Of a stretch of DNA of 64,000 bases, positions 45,036-52,520 are shown piece after piece. The notes beneath the pieces were generated by a model that was not told the origin of the DNA, did not search any database, and saw nothing but the letters and a program-made list of their open reading frames with translations. This stretch comes from Granulicella sapmiensis. Lineage in GTDB: Bacteria > Acidobacteriota > Terriglobia > Terriglobales > Acidobacteriaceae. Location of the stretch: assembly GCA_026225395.1 (NCBI GenBank), contig JAMFSR010000016.1, positions 30,936-94,935 of the forward strand. Reading direction: 5' to 3'. The position numbers and the translations under genes were made by a program. Every line of letters starts with the position of its first letter. Position 1 is the first letter of the stretch.

Positions 45036-45899
45036 CTAGGTGGTGAGGGTGGTGCCTTCCTGGGCGGTGGTGGTGTTGGGGAAGTGTTGGCGGGCCTGGT
45101 TGAGGATGTTGTGGAGGGTGGCGTCGTCGTGGTGGGGGTCGTGGTGGAAGAGGACCAGCTGCTTGACGTTGGCGCGGTTGGCGAGGCGGGTGGCTTCGAG
45201 CCAGGTGCTGTGGCCCCAGCCGATGCGGTGAGGGTAGAGCTCGGGGGTGTATTGGGCGTCGTAGATGAGGATGTTGGCGTTGGTGGCGGCTCGGAGGAGG
45301 CGGGCATCGGCGGCGGGGTTGCCGTGCTCGTGGTCGGTGGCGTAGACGATGGTGGCGTTGTTGCGGGAGATGCGATAGCCGGTGGCTCCGCCGGGGTGGT
45401 GGAGGGCGAAGGGTTCGACTGTGAGGTCGTGGATGCGGGCGGGGTGATGTTCGAGATGCTCGAAGTGCTGGGTTGAGGCGAGGTGGTCGAACTCGATGGG
45501 GAAGTAGGGTGCGGCCATTTGGGCCTGGAGGATGCGGCGGAGTTCGTGGCGGCCGTGGCTGGAGTAGAACGTCAGTGTGTTGTGTGGGGAGAAGAGGGGA
45601 CCGAAGCCGGGCAGGCCCTGGATGTGGTCCCAGTGGAAGTGGGTGAGGAAGAGATGGATGTTGTGTGGGGTGTCGTGCGCGAGGGTGCGGCCGAGGGAGT
45701 GTATGCCGGTGCCGGCGTCGAAGATGAAGGTGGCTTCTGGGTGTTCGCTGTTGGGGATGAGGATCTGGATGCAGGAGGTGTTGCCGCCGTGGCCGAGGTT
45801 GGCGGCTAGAGGTGTGGGGATGGAACCTCGGGTGCCCCAGAAGCGGAGTTGAAGTTGGGGGTTGGGGGTTGGGGGTTGGGTATGTGGGGGTTGTTGCAT
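45036..45899 (-). CDS. Metallo-beta-lactamase-fold hydrolase
   Basis: 287 residues. LRFWGTRGSIPTP opens the fold; the zinc ligands are in FLTHFHWDHIQGLPGF (HxHxDH), FALHHPGG and YATDHEHG, with a final His in LFHHDPHH. The combination resembles the group that contains cyclic-nucleotide phosphodiesterases and RNase Z-like enzymes. The first 18 residues are Pro/Gln/Asn-rich and are encoded by a GGGGGTT repeat (45857-45880), which suggests that the repeat extended the N-terminus. It lies 143 bases upstream of the PycTM-like gene on the same strand. A role in nucleotide-signal turnover is possible but not shown. Confidence 0.82.
   Translation of the reverse strand: MQQPPHTQPPTPNPQLQLRFWGTRGSIPTPLAANLGHGGNTSCIQILIPNSEHPEATFIFDAGTGIHSLGRTLAHDTPHNIHLFLTHFHWDHIQGLPGFGPLFSPHNTLTFYSSHGRHELRRILQAQMAAPYFPIEFDHLASTQHFEHLEHHPARIHDLTVEPFALHHPGGATGYRISRNNATIVYATDHEHGNPAADARLLRAATNANILIYDAQYTPELYPHRIGWGHSTWLEATRLANRANVKQLVLFHHDPHHDDATLHNILNQARQHFPNTTTAQEGTTLTT
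45857..45880 (+). repeat. GGGGGTT tandem repeat inside the 5' end of the hydrolase gene
   Basis: Three tandem GGGGGTT units followed by GGG, four G-runs separated by TT, so a G-quadruplex is possible on the plus strand (template for the hydrolase mRNA). A very similar array lies at 47556-47600. Confidence 0.75.
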
Positions 45900-46028
45900 T
45901 CGCGGCGACGCTCCCTGCGGTGCTTGCTACGGATAAGGGTCGCGGGTGGTTGGTGTTATGTCAACTTCCAGGCGGTTGCGGTTATTGATGGAACGCGAAA
46001 ACGGATGGGGCCGAGGAAATTTTGCGGG

Positions 46029-47546
46029 CTAGGCGTAGTCTTCGGCGATGGTGGCGTCGGTGCCCTGGTTGGCTTTGGCGGCGCGGAGGATCAGTGTGAG
46101 GACTGCGCTGATGGTGAGGTTGAGCAGGAGAGCGGGGACGGCGGCGTACATGGCGTAGGTCGAGCCGAAGAGGTGGAGCGGGTAGACGGAGGATTTGAGC
46201 TGGAGCTCGGCGGCCATCCATGTGCCCCAGTACATGCCGGCGGCCCAGCCGCAGAGGAGAGCCCAGGGATTGAACCAGCGGGTGAAGGCTCCGATGACGA
46301 CGGAAGGGAAGAGCTGGGCCATCCAGATGCCGCCGAGTAGCTGCATCTGGATGGCGTAGGTGGTCTTGATGGTGAGGATGAAGGCCAGGGCGCCGAACTT
46401 GATGATGAGTGAGGTGAGCTTGGCGGCGGTGGATTCGGCGTTGGCGGACATCGGGGTGCGGCGGCATTCGCCGAGGATGTTGCGGGTGAATAGGTTGGCG
46501 GCGGCGATGGACATGATGGCCGCGGGGACGAGCGCGCCGACGGCGATGGCGGCGAAGCAGAAGCCGGCGAACCACTCGGGGAACTCTTTGAGGAAGAGTG
46601 CGGGGATGGCGGCTTGCGGGTCTTTGGTGGAGATGCCGGCGGCGATGGCGATGTAGCCGAGGAGCGCGATGAGTCCGAGGAGGAAGCTGTAGGCGGGTAC
46701 GAGAGCGGCGTTGCGGCGGACGACGTTTTCGCCCTTGGCGCTGAGGATGGCTGTCGCCGTATGCGGGTAGAGCATGAGCGCGATGGCCGAGCCGATGGCC
46801 ATGGTGGAGAACGGAAGGAATTGTTTGTGGTTGAGGAAGATGGAGGCGGGGCCGGGCTTGTGGGCGGGGTCGGCGAGGACCTGGTTGGCGACGGCGAAGA
46901 TGTGGCCGTATCCGCCGAGCTTGATGGGAAGGATGACGACGGCGGCGATGACCATGATGTAGAGCATGACGTCTTTGACGATGGCGATGACGGCAGGCGC
47001 GCGGAGGCCGCTGGAGTAGGTGTACGTCGCGAGGATGATGAAGGCGATGATGAGGGCGGCTTCGGAGTGGTTCTCAAGGCCCATGGCGACGAAGACGACG
47101 CGCATGCCGACGAGCTGGAGGGCGATGTAAGGCATGAGGGCGAGGATGCCGGTGATGGCGATCGCTCCGGCGAGCCAGCGGTTGCCGTAGCGGCCGCGGA
47201 CGAAGTCGGCGAAGGTGACGTAGCCGTGGGCGTTGGAGACGCGCCAGAGGCGGGGCATGACGACCATCATGTACGGGTAGGCGATGACGGCGTAAGGGAC
47301 GGCGAAGAAGCCGATGGCGCCTCCGCCATAGAGGGCGGCGGGGACGGCGATGACCGTGTAGGCGGTGTAGAGGTCGCCACCCATGAGGAACCAGGTGATC
47401 CAGGTGCCGAAGCTGCGGCCGGCGAGGCCCCACTCTTCGAGGGTGTGCAGGCCGGCGTCGGGACGGCGCCAGCGGGCGGCCCAGAAGCCGGCGATGGTGA
47501 CGAGGAGGAAGAAGAAGGTGAAGACTACGAGCGCTGTCTTGTGCAT
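46029..47546 (-). CDS. Sodium:solute symporter (SSF family)
   Basis: 505 residues with about thirteen membrane segments. The opening EEWGLAGRSFGTWITWFLMGG and GYVTFADFVRGRYGNRW are typical of SSF proteins such as MctP, ActP and PanF. The sodium-site helices are plausible in ALALMPYIALQLVG and later FCFAAIAVGALVPAAIMSIAAANLF. It probably imports a small carboxylate or similar solute with Na+. The C-terminal tail is soluble and short. It is alone on the minus strand, with a G-rich tandem repeat directly upstream of its start. The substrate cannot be read from the sequence. Confidence 0.88.
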   Translation of the reverse strand: MHKTALVVFTFFFLLVTIAGFWAARWRRPDAGLHTLEEWGLAGRSFGTWITWFLMGGDLYTAYTVIAVPAALYGGGAIGFFAVPYAVIAYPYMMVVMPRLWRVSNAHGYVTFADFVRGRYGNRWLAGAIAITGILALMPYIALQLVGMRVVFVAMGLENHSEAALIIAFIILATYTYSSGLRAPAVIAIVKDVMLYIMVIAAVVILPIKLGGYGHIFAVANQVLADPAHKPGPASIFLNHKQFLPFSTMAIGSAIALMLYPHTATAILSAKGENVVRRNAALVPAYSFLLGLIALLGYIAIAAGISTKDPQAAIPALFLKEFPEWFAGFCFAAIAVGALVPAAIMSIAAANLFTRNILGECRRTPMSANAESTAAKLTSLIIKFGALAFILTIKTTYAIQMQLLGGIWMAQLFPSVVIGAFTRWFNPWALLCGWAAGMYWGTWMAAELQLKSSVYPLHLFGSTYAMYAAVPALLLNLTISAVLTLILRAAKANQGTDATIAEDYA

Positions 47547-47555
47547 GAGTTGAGA

Positions 47556-47600
47556 GGGGGTTGGGTTTTGGGGGTTGGGGGTTGGGGGTTGGGTTCGGGC
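47556..47600 (+). repeat. G-rich tandem repeat upstream of the symporter gene
   Basis: Runs of three to five G separated by TT or TTTT, including three GGGGGTT units. It begins 10 bases upstream of the symporter start codon, so it covers the ribosome binding and probable promoter region of that gene. Confidence 0.75.
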
Positions 47601-47605
47601 TAGAA

Positions 47606-47986
47606 TCAGGGTTTCGGTGGCGAAAGGACGTTTATGAGGGACGTGAGCATTTTAGCGACTTGCGTCGACAGGGTGAGGCATTTGAGTCTGTCAGGTTCGC
47701 TTCCATATTCGAGTCTACGGGCAATTTCCAGTTGCGTTTGTACTTCATTGTTGGAACCTCGCGCGATACCTAGAAAATGAAGGAACTCGCCTCTGGATCT
47801 TCTGCCGCGTCCTTCGGCGATGTTGCTTGGGATGGACACACCGCAGCGGCGCAGCTGGCTTCGTAGACCGTATAACTCATCAGCTGGGAACGGGCGGGTG
47901 AAGTCGTAGATGGCGACGGATAGGTCGATGGATACATTCCAAACTTCCAAGTCTCGAAACGATCTGATGACAGGTTCGCGATTCAT
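47606..47986 (-). CDS. Four-helix-bundle protein (23S rRNA IVP family)
   Basis: 126 residues. The family opening SFRDLEVWNVSIDLSVAIY, then LRSQLRRCGVSIPSNIAEGRGR and EFLHFLGIARGSNNEVQTQL, identify the S23/IVP four-helix-bundle family. Its members occur in rRNA intervening sequences and as lone genes in many bacteria. Function is unclear; they form pentamers and may bind nucleic acid. It is a lone gene here, between G-rich repeats. Confidence 0.92.
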   Translation of the reverse strand: MNREPVIRSFRDLEVWNVSIDLSVAIYDFTRPFPADELYGLRSQLRRCGVSIPSNIAEGRGRRSRGEFLHFLGIARGSNNEVQTQLEIARRLEYGSEPDRLKCLTLSTQVAKMLTSLINVLSPPKP

Positions 47987-48055
47987 TGTGTGCTCCTGTT
48001 GAATCTCATGCAGCGAGTCACGTGAAAATTACAGAACTTCTCCTCGAGCTTCTTA

Positions 48056-48090
48056 AAACCCAATCCCCAATCCCCAAAACCCGCTTCCCG
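48056..48090 (-). repeat. C/G-rich intergenic repeat (CCCCAAT units)
   Basis: CCCAATCCCCAATCCCC-type units; read on the minus strand they are GGGGATTGGGG, related to the arrays at 45857, 47556 and 48671. It lies just after the stop of the lipoprotein gene. Confidence 0.6.
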
Positions 48091-48092
48091 TT

Positions 48093-48641
48093 TTACTGCA
48101 GTTTGCCTTCATTGAGGTCGTAGGCGGCGACGCCGAGGTCGGAGAGGGTGTTTACGGTGGACTCCATGGTGCGGCGGACGGCAGGTTCGGCTGATTTTGG
48201 GGTTTTGTGGGCTTCTTCGATGGCGACGACGCGGCCGTAGGGCCAGTCGGCTTGCGGGATGGCGCTCATGGCGTCGCCTAGCTTGTCGAGGGCGATGTTG
48301 ACTTCCTGGCGGCGGGCACCGATGGGGCGGAGGATGCCTCCGGCACCTGAATCGGAGGGGTTGGCGTCGGCGGTGAGGACGTGGAGGGTGAGCATGTTGG
48401 CCTGGACGGTGATGTAGGGGTTCTCCCAGGCGTCGAAGGTGTGGACGGCCATGTAGCGCGTCTTGGAGGGCGGCGGGATCATGTCGAGCTGCTCGCGCTG
48501 GGAGTCGCGGACGGCGCGCTGCTCGGCTACGGGTTCGGCTCGGGTGGTGGAGGGCGCGGGTGCGGTGTGGCAGCCGGTGAGGGTGAGGCCGAGGAGCGGG
48601 AGGGCGAGGAGAAGCGTGGAAGCGGATGCGCGGAGATTCAC
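48093..48641 (-). CDS. Hypothetical lipoprotein
   Basis: 182 residues from a GTG start. A lipoprotein signal with lipobox LTLTGC (Cys near residue 22) is followed by a Pro/Thr-rich linker and a soluble domain of about 130 residues (TRYMAVHTFDAWENPYITVQ, RPIGARRQEVNIALDKL, WPYGRVVAIEEAHK). It should be anchored to a membrane. I do not recognise the family. The C-terminal half is helical and acidic. It is a single gene between repeat-filled gaps. Confidence 0.72.
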   Translation of the reverse strand: MNLRASASTLLLALPLLGLTLTGCHTAPAPSTTRAEPVAEQRAVRDSQREQLDMIPPPSKTRYMAVHTFDAWENPYITVQANMLTLHVLTADANPSDSGAGGILRPIGARRQEVNIALDKLGDAMSAIPQADWPYGRVVAIEEAHKTPKSAEPAVRRTMESTVNTLSDLGVAAYDLNEGKLQ

Positions 48642-48670
48642 CTCAGCAGGATAGCAAGAGGAGGTGAGGA

Positions 48671-48710
48671 GCGGGTTTTGGGGGATGGGTTTGGGGATTG
48701 GGGTTCGGGC
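48671..48710 (+). repeat. G-rich intergenic repeat
   Basis: GGGTTTTGGGGGATGGG followed by TTTGGGGATTGGGG. At least four G-runs make it a G-quadruplex candidate. Confidence 0.65.
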
Positions 48711-48723
48711 ATCCAACATAAGC

Positions 48724-48764
48724 TGTAGGTGTCTCCGCTACGCTGCACTTGGGTCGAGATGACA
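48724..48764. repeat. Intergenic repeat R3, copy 2
   Basis: GTAGGTGTCTCCGCTACGCT followed by GGGTCGAGATGACAGA, a diverged copy of the element at 44969 and 50142. Confidence 0.65.
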
Positions 48765-48782
48765 GACGGTGAGGTTGGATTT

Positions 48783-48831
48783 TGGTGTTCCCCACTCATG
48801 CGCAAAGAGCGCGCATGAATGGGCCACCCGG
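48783..48831. repeat. Palindromic intergenic repeat R1, copy 2
   Basis: CCCACTCATGCGC and GCGCATGAATGGG form a stem around AAAGAGC; CCACCCGG follows. Nearly identical to the copies at 52424 and 60056. Confidence 0.8.
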
Positions 48832-48869
48832 TGTTTGGGGTGGGTAAGAGAAAGCAGATCTTTCCAGTG

Positions 48870-48905
48870 CCCTTCGACTGGCGCAGTGTCCAGTCGAGAT
48901 GACAG
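48870..48905. repeat. Intergenic repeat R3-like, partial copy 3
   Basis: CCCTTCGACTGGCGCAGTG followed by CCAGTCGAGATGACAGT. It keeps the GTCGAGATGACA tail of R3 with a different core. Confidence 0.55.
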
Positions 48906-48935
48906 TTTTGAAATTTGCCGGGAGCGGTGGAAGGT

Positions 48936-50021
48936 ATGCTCGGAGTCATGATGCGGCATGGGAGTGGAGTACTGGCAGCACGGCGTAAGGGCTGGTGGAG
49001 CTGTTGGGTGGAGCTGCTGATTGTTTGCTGTTGCTCGTGCGGGTGGGCGCAGACTGCAGGTGGTTTGCCGCAGGCTCCTGTGGCGCAAGGCCGGCTGGTG
49101 GGGACGATTTCGGGGGTGGTGAAGGATGTGACCGGAGCGATTGTGCCGGGGGCTCATGTGCGGCTGGTGACCGGGGTTTCGGCTGATACCGAAACGGTGA
49201 GCGACAGTGCCGGAGAGTTTGAGTTTGGGGATATTGCGCCGGGGCCGTTTACGTTGGTGATTACGGAAGAGGGTTTGGCTACCGTTACGGTGAACGGGAA
49301 TATGCGGGCGGGGGAGCAGTATGTGATGCCGCCGGTTCCGATGAAGATTGCGTCGGCGAACCAGACGGTGGATGTGACGTTTACGCGCGAGGAGCTGGCG
49401 GAGGACGAGATCAAGCAGCAGGAGAAGCAGCGGGTGGTGGCGATCGTGCCGAACTTCTTTGTGTCGTACAACTGGAAGGCTGAGCCGCTGACGGCGAAAC
49501 AGAAGTTCGAGCTGGGATGGCATGCGACGTTCGATCCGACGCACTTTGTGTTTTCCGCTGTGGGGGCGGGGATTGAGTATGCGGACAATACGTTTCCGGG
49601 GTTTGGGACGGGGTGGTCGGCGTATGGGAAGCTGTATGGCGCGTCGCTGGCGGACTCGACGACCGAGACGTTGATGCGTGGGTCGATTATGCCGAGCGTG
49701 TTTCATCAGGATCCGCGGTACTTCTACAAGGGCACGGGGACAGTGAAGTCACGGGCGTTATATGCGCTGTCTACCCCGGTGCGGGCGCGGGGAGATAACG
49801 GGCATTGGGAAGTGAGTGGGGGGATTCTGGCGGGGTTTGCTTCGGGGGCGATTTCGAATCTTTACTACGCGCCTAGCGACCGGCATGGGGCGGGGCTTAC
49901 GTTTGAGAATGGGGCGTTGAGTATTGTTGGCGTGGGTGTGGGGCATTTGTTGCAGGAGTTTTTGTATAAGCGGTTTACGCCGGGGTTGGTGCATGCGAAG
50001 GTTGCGCCTGCGGCGCAGTGA
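48936..50021 (+). CDS. Secreted carboxypeptidase-regulatory-like domain protein, possible outer-membrane association
   Basis: About 361 residues from the ATG at 48936 after GGAAGGT; ATGs at 48948 and 48951 are alternatives. A signal peptide (WVELLIVCCCSCGWAQ) precedes a carboxypeptidase-regulatory/Cna-B-like sandwich (GTISGVVKDVTGAIVPGAHV, DSAGEFEFGDIAPGPFTL). The second half (FFVSYNWKAEPLTAKQKFEL, SVFHQDPRYFYKGTGT) is a conserved region of unknown role, rich in Gly and aromatics. Acidobacteria carry many proteins with this first domain. The last 264 bases overlap the 3' end of the convergent VWFA gene. Confidence 0.78.
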   Translation: MLGVMMRHGSGVLAARRKGWWSCWVELLIVCCCSCGWAQTAGGLPQAPVAQGRLVGTISGVVKDVTGAIVPGAHVRLVTGVSADTETVSDSAGEFEFGDIAPGPFTLVITEEGLATVTVNGNMRAGEQYVMPPVPMKIASANQTVDVTFTREELAEDEIKQQEKQRVVAIVPNFFVSYNWKAEPLTAKQKFELGWHATFDPTHFVFSAVGAGIEYADNTFPGFGTGWSAYGKLYGASLADSTTETLMRGSIMPSVFHQDPRYFYKGTGTVKSRALYALSTPVRARGDNGHWEVSGGILAGFASGAISNLYYAPSDRHGAGLTFENGALSIVGVGVGHLLQEFLYKRFTPGLVHAKVAPAAQ

Positions 50022-51197
50022 ATCGTGAGTAGTGAATGGTGAATAAAGGCGGGGTGGTGATTTTCCTTGTGCGGCTGTGGAAACCCCGATCTCCAGGTGC
50101 GAGAGATCGGGGGCACCCGCTTTGTTGCCGAGCCTAATAACTGCAGGTCTCTCCACTGCGCTGCGCTTCGGTCGAGATGACAATTTTTGTTCGGTGCGGC
50201 TAGCGGAAGTAGCCCGGCGGGTGGAGATGGTGATGTCGGTTGGGGGCAGTGTGGGGTGGGTTTGTTGGTAGGTGGGGGAGAGTTGGAGGGTTAGTTTGCA
50301 GAAGGTACCGGAGGGTTTGAAGACGGTGGGGCGGTAGCCGAGGGTGTAGCGGCTGCGTAGGTCGTCGATGAGGTCGGAGAGGCGGTCGGCTACTTCTTTC
50401 TTGCTGGTCTTGAGGACGGGGCCGCCGGTGAGGGTGGCGTAGTTTTTGATGTCGCCGAAGCGGGTGCCTTCCATGAGCGCGGCGGTGATGACCAGGTCGC
50501 CGAGGGTGGAGCGCTCGATGAGGCCGCTGACGACTATGCCGGTGCGCTGGAGGCGATCGATGTCTTCTTTTTCGGTGTGGAGGATGGGCGCGGACTCGCG
50601 GCCCATTTGTTTTTGGGTGAACTTGTTTTCGTAGTTGGAGGTGCCGTCGGTGAGCCAGACGAGGACGCGGCGGCTATTGGGGATGGTGGAGCGCATGGCC
50701 TGATCGATGGCCTCGTACATGCACTCGTGGACGAAGGAGCCTTCGTTGGTCTTCATGGTGGATGCGTGATCGATGGCCATGGCGGCGCGGAGGCGGTCGG
50801 TAGTGAAGTCCTGCAGGAGCTCGGTGTGGGAGGAGAAGACCATGACGGAGACTTCGTCCTGCGGCTTGAGATGGGCGAGGACTTCGAGGGCGCCTTTGGC
50901 GAGAGGCTTGAGAGCGGGGCGGACGGAGTCGGTGATGTCGAAGAGGAAGACGATGGAGAGTGGGAGCTGATCGTGGTCGAAGTAGGTGAGGTTTTGCGGC
51001 GCACCGTCTTCGGTGAGCTGGAAGTCGGCGCGGTCGAGGTTGCCGATGAGGGCGTGGGTCTTTTTGTTTTCGACGAGGGCGTCGAGGGTGACGAGCTGGG
51101 TGGAGACGTGGATGATGTTGTCGGGTGTGGGTGGGGCGTCCTGCGCGAGGGCGGGGGTGGTGAGGAGGAGGGCGAGGAGCAGGGCGGTTGGGCGCAT
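49758..51197 (-). CDS. Secreted VWFA-domain protein with a C-terminal extension read through repeat and antisense DNA
   Basis: 479 residues as the frame stands. The signal peptide MRPTALLLALLLTTPALAQ leads to a VWFA-related domain (IIHVSTQLVTLDALVENKK, IVFLFDITDSVRP with a MIDAS-like DxTDS, VLVWLTDGTSN) that ends near residue 340 (SGTFCKLTLQLSPTYQQ). From about residue 355 the translation runs through repeat R3 (near 50182-50142) and then into the antisense strand of the convergent gene up to 49758, giving an Arg/Pro-rich tail unlike a folded domain. The original stop seems to have been lost. Acidobacteria have many such VWFA proteins; their role is unknown. Confidence 0.72.
   Translation of the reverse strand: MRPTALLLALLLTTPALAQDAPPTPDNIIHVSTQLVTLDALVENKKTHALIGNLDRADFQLTEDGAPQNLTYFDHDQLPLSIVFLFDITDSVRPALKPLAKGALEVLAHLKPQDEVSVMVFSSHTELLQDFTTDRLRAAMAIDHASTMKTNEGSFVHECMYEAIDQAMRSTIPNSRRVLVWLTDGTSNYENKFTQKQMGRESAPILHTEKEDIDRLQRTGIVVSGLIERSTLGDLVITAALMEGTRFGDIKNYATLTGGPVLKTSKKEVADRLSDLIDDLRSRYTLGYRPTVFKPSGTFCKLTLQLSPTYQQTHPTLPPTDITISTRRATSASRTEQKLSSRPKRSAVERPAVIRLGNKAGAPDLSHLEIGVSTAAQGKSPPRLYSPFTTHDSLRRRRNLRMHQPRRKPLIQKLLQQMPHTHANNTQRPILKRKPRPMPVARRVVKIRNRPRSKPRQNPPTHFPMPVISPRPHRGRQRI
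50142..50182. repeat. Intergenic repeat R3, copy 4 (inside the VWFA frame)
   Basis: TGCAGGTCTCTCCACTGCGC followed by TTCGGTCGAGATGACA. It is translated on the minus strand as part of the aberrant tail of the VWFA protein. Confidence 0.7.
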
Positions 51198-51303
51198 GGT
51201 GGTTTCTACGGTGAGACGTTTGGGGATGTTCCGGGTTAGGTGGCGGCTGCGGGATCGAATCCAGCGCAAACAAGCGCCTTGAGGCTGGGATAAGAAAGCC
51301 TGT

Positions 51304-51321
51304 CCCGGGGGCTGAAGCCCC
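51304..51321. repeat. GC-rich hairpin repeat R5, copy 3
   Basis: CCCGGGGGCTGAAGCCCC-type hairpin, like those at 41287 and 43515. Confidence 0.6.
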
Positions 51322-51442
51322 ACTGTCTTTGCTACCAATTACCCGGACTAAAGTCTGGGTCTATCTCAGAAACAAGAACAACAGCAAAAGCTTATAGGCA
51401 GGTATGAGCTTGTGGCTATTTCGGAAGGGTTTGCCGCTCGAG

Positions 51443-51461
51443 CGAAATACGGAGATCCTTC
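51443..51461. repeat. Intergenic repeat R4, copy 2
   Basis: CGAAATACGGAGATCCTTC, identical to 43682-43700, here followed by GCTGCGCTCAGGATGA. Confidence 0.7.
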
Positions 51462-51541
51462 GCTGCGCTCAGGATGAGGCCTTTCCAAAGGTGGATGATG
51501 GAGCTTTCCGAAGGTGGCTGATGGGAAAAGTCCTGTGCGGG

Positions 51542-52315
51542 TTATTTGTTCTGCCAGGTGGGGGTGCGTTTTTCGAGGAAGGAGTGGAGGCCTTCGTGTT
51601 TGTCGGCGGTGCCGCAGAGGCGGCCGAAGATTTCGGCTTCGATGGCGAGGCCGGCCGCGGGGGTTAGGCCTTCGGTGCGGTTGACGGATTCGAGGACGCC
51701 GGCGGTGCCCAGAGGCGAGAGTTGCGCGATGGTGGTGGCTAGTTCGCGGGCGCGGGTGAGGAGGTTGGTGGCGGGGACTACTTCTTCGACGAGGCCGAGG
51801 GTCAGGGCTTCCGGGGCGGGAACTACGGCGGCGGTGAGCATGAGGCGGAGGGCCTGGCCGCGGCCGATGAGGCGGGTGAGGCGCTGTGTGCCTCCGTAGC
51901 CGGGGATGAGGCCTAGTCTGACCTCGGGAAGGCCAAGGCGGGCGGTTTCCGAGGCGATGCGGAGGGTGCAGGCGAGGGCGAGCTCGCAGCCGCCGCCGAG
52001 GGCGACTCCGTTGATGGCGGCGATGACGGGTTTGCCACAGGTTTCGATGAGGGAGAAGACGTGTTGGCCGCGCTGGGAGACGGCGAGGCCGGAGGTGGCG
52101 TCGGTTGCGGCGAGGCCGCGGATGTCGGCGCCGGCGGCGAAGGCGCGGTCGCCGGAGCCGGTGAGGAGGATGACGCGGATGGAGGGGTCGGCGGAGAGTT
52201 GGGTGAAGGCGCGCTCGAGGTCGTCGAACATTTCGGCGTTGAGGGAGTTGAGGACCTCGGGGCGGTTGAGGGTGATGGTGGCGATGTCGTTTGTGGTTTC
52301 GAGGATTAGGGTCAT
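51542..52315 (-). CDS. Enoyl-CoA hydratase/isomerase family protein
   Basis: 257 residues from the ATG at 52315 (MTLILETTNDIATITLNRPE). Crotonase-fold motifs are present: AFAAGADI (oxyanion hole), AAINGVALGGGCELALAC (second oxyanion Gly and catalytic Glu region), LPEVRLGLIPGYGGTQRL (catalytic Glu) and the C-terminal trimerisation helices. It should hydrate trans-2-enoyl-CoA in beta-oxidation or a related pathway. It is a lone gene, flanked by repeats. The substrate chain length cannot be told. Confidence 0.9.
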   Translation of the reverse strand: MTLILETTNDIATITLNRPEVLNSLNAEMFDDLERAFTQLSADPSIRVILLTGSGDRAFAAGADIRGLAATDATSGLAVSQRGQHVFSLIETCGKPVIAAINGVALGGGCELALACTLRIASETARLGLPEVRLGLIPGYGGTQRLTRLIGRGQALRLMLTAAVVPAPEALTLGLVEEVVPATNLLTRARELATTIAQLSPLGTAGVLESVNRTEGLTPAAGLAIEAEIFGRLCGTADKHEGLHSFLEKRTPTWQNK

Positions 52316-52342
52316 GGGGAATGGGTGGTGGGGGTTGGGTTG

Positions 52343-52390
52343 CGAACAGCAGATCCTCTGCGAGGAGGATAGAGGGAGAGAGAGGCAAGA
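52343..52390. repeat. Intergenic repeat R2, copy 2 (diverged)
   Basis: GCGAACAGCAGATCCTCTGC followed by GAGGAGGATAGAGGGAGAG, a looser copy of the element at 43601 and 59992. Confidence 0.6.
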
Positions 52391-52423
52391 ACAACAGCAA
52401 CTACGACGAGGGTGGATTGGCGG

Positions 52424-52472
52424 TTGGTGTTCCCCACTCATGCGCAAAAGCGCGCATGAATGGGCCACCCGG
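52424..52472. repeat. Palindromic intergenic repeat R1, copy 3
   Basis: CCCACTCATGCGC and GCGCATGAATGGG form a stem around AAAAGC; CCACCCGG follows. It lies 49 bases upstream of the lumazine synthase fusion gene and 12 bases before its putative -35 box. Confidence 0.8.
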
Positions 52473-52485
52473 GCGGATGTGGCGG

Positions 52486-52520
52486 GTTACAGGTGCCAAG
52501 CTGACGATACAATCGAATCT
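52486..52520 (+). promoter_or_regulatory. Putative promoter for a leaderless ribH-fusion transcript
   Basis: GTTACA (52486-52491) and TACAAT (52508-52513) are separated by 16 bases. TACAAT ends 7 bases before the ATG at 52521, so transcription would start at or next to the start codon. There is no ribosome binding site before the ATG. Confidence 0.45.

Larger units (their letters stand above)
48642..48935. other. Repeat-filled intergenic gap
   Basis: About 290 bases made mostly of repeats: a G-rich array, R3, R1 and a partial R3. No gene is seen. Confidence 0.65.
51198..51541. other. Intergenic gap with repeats
   Basis: About 340 bases holding an R5 hairpin (51304-51321), a CCGGACTAAAGTCTGGG hairpin near 51344-51360 and the R4 element (51443-51461). 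No gene is seen; the VWFA promoter should be at the left end. Confidence 0.55.

Noticed and set aside
43981..45899. Complete Pycsar defence system
   Set aside because: A pyrimidine cyclase gene next to the PycTM-like protein is missing, so only an orphan effector-like protein is supported.
46091..47077. 328-residue Ser/Pro-rich minus-strand frame inside the symporter gene
   Set aside because: It is a frame-shifted shadow of the symporter; the symporter frame has membrane helices and the correct start context.
46614..47603. 329-residue acidic plus-strand frame opposite the symporter
   Set aside because: Asp/Glu/Gly-rich antisense translation of a GC-rich membrane gene, a common artefact.
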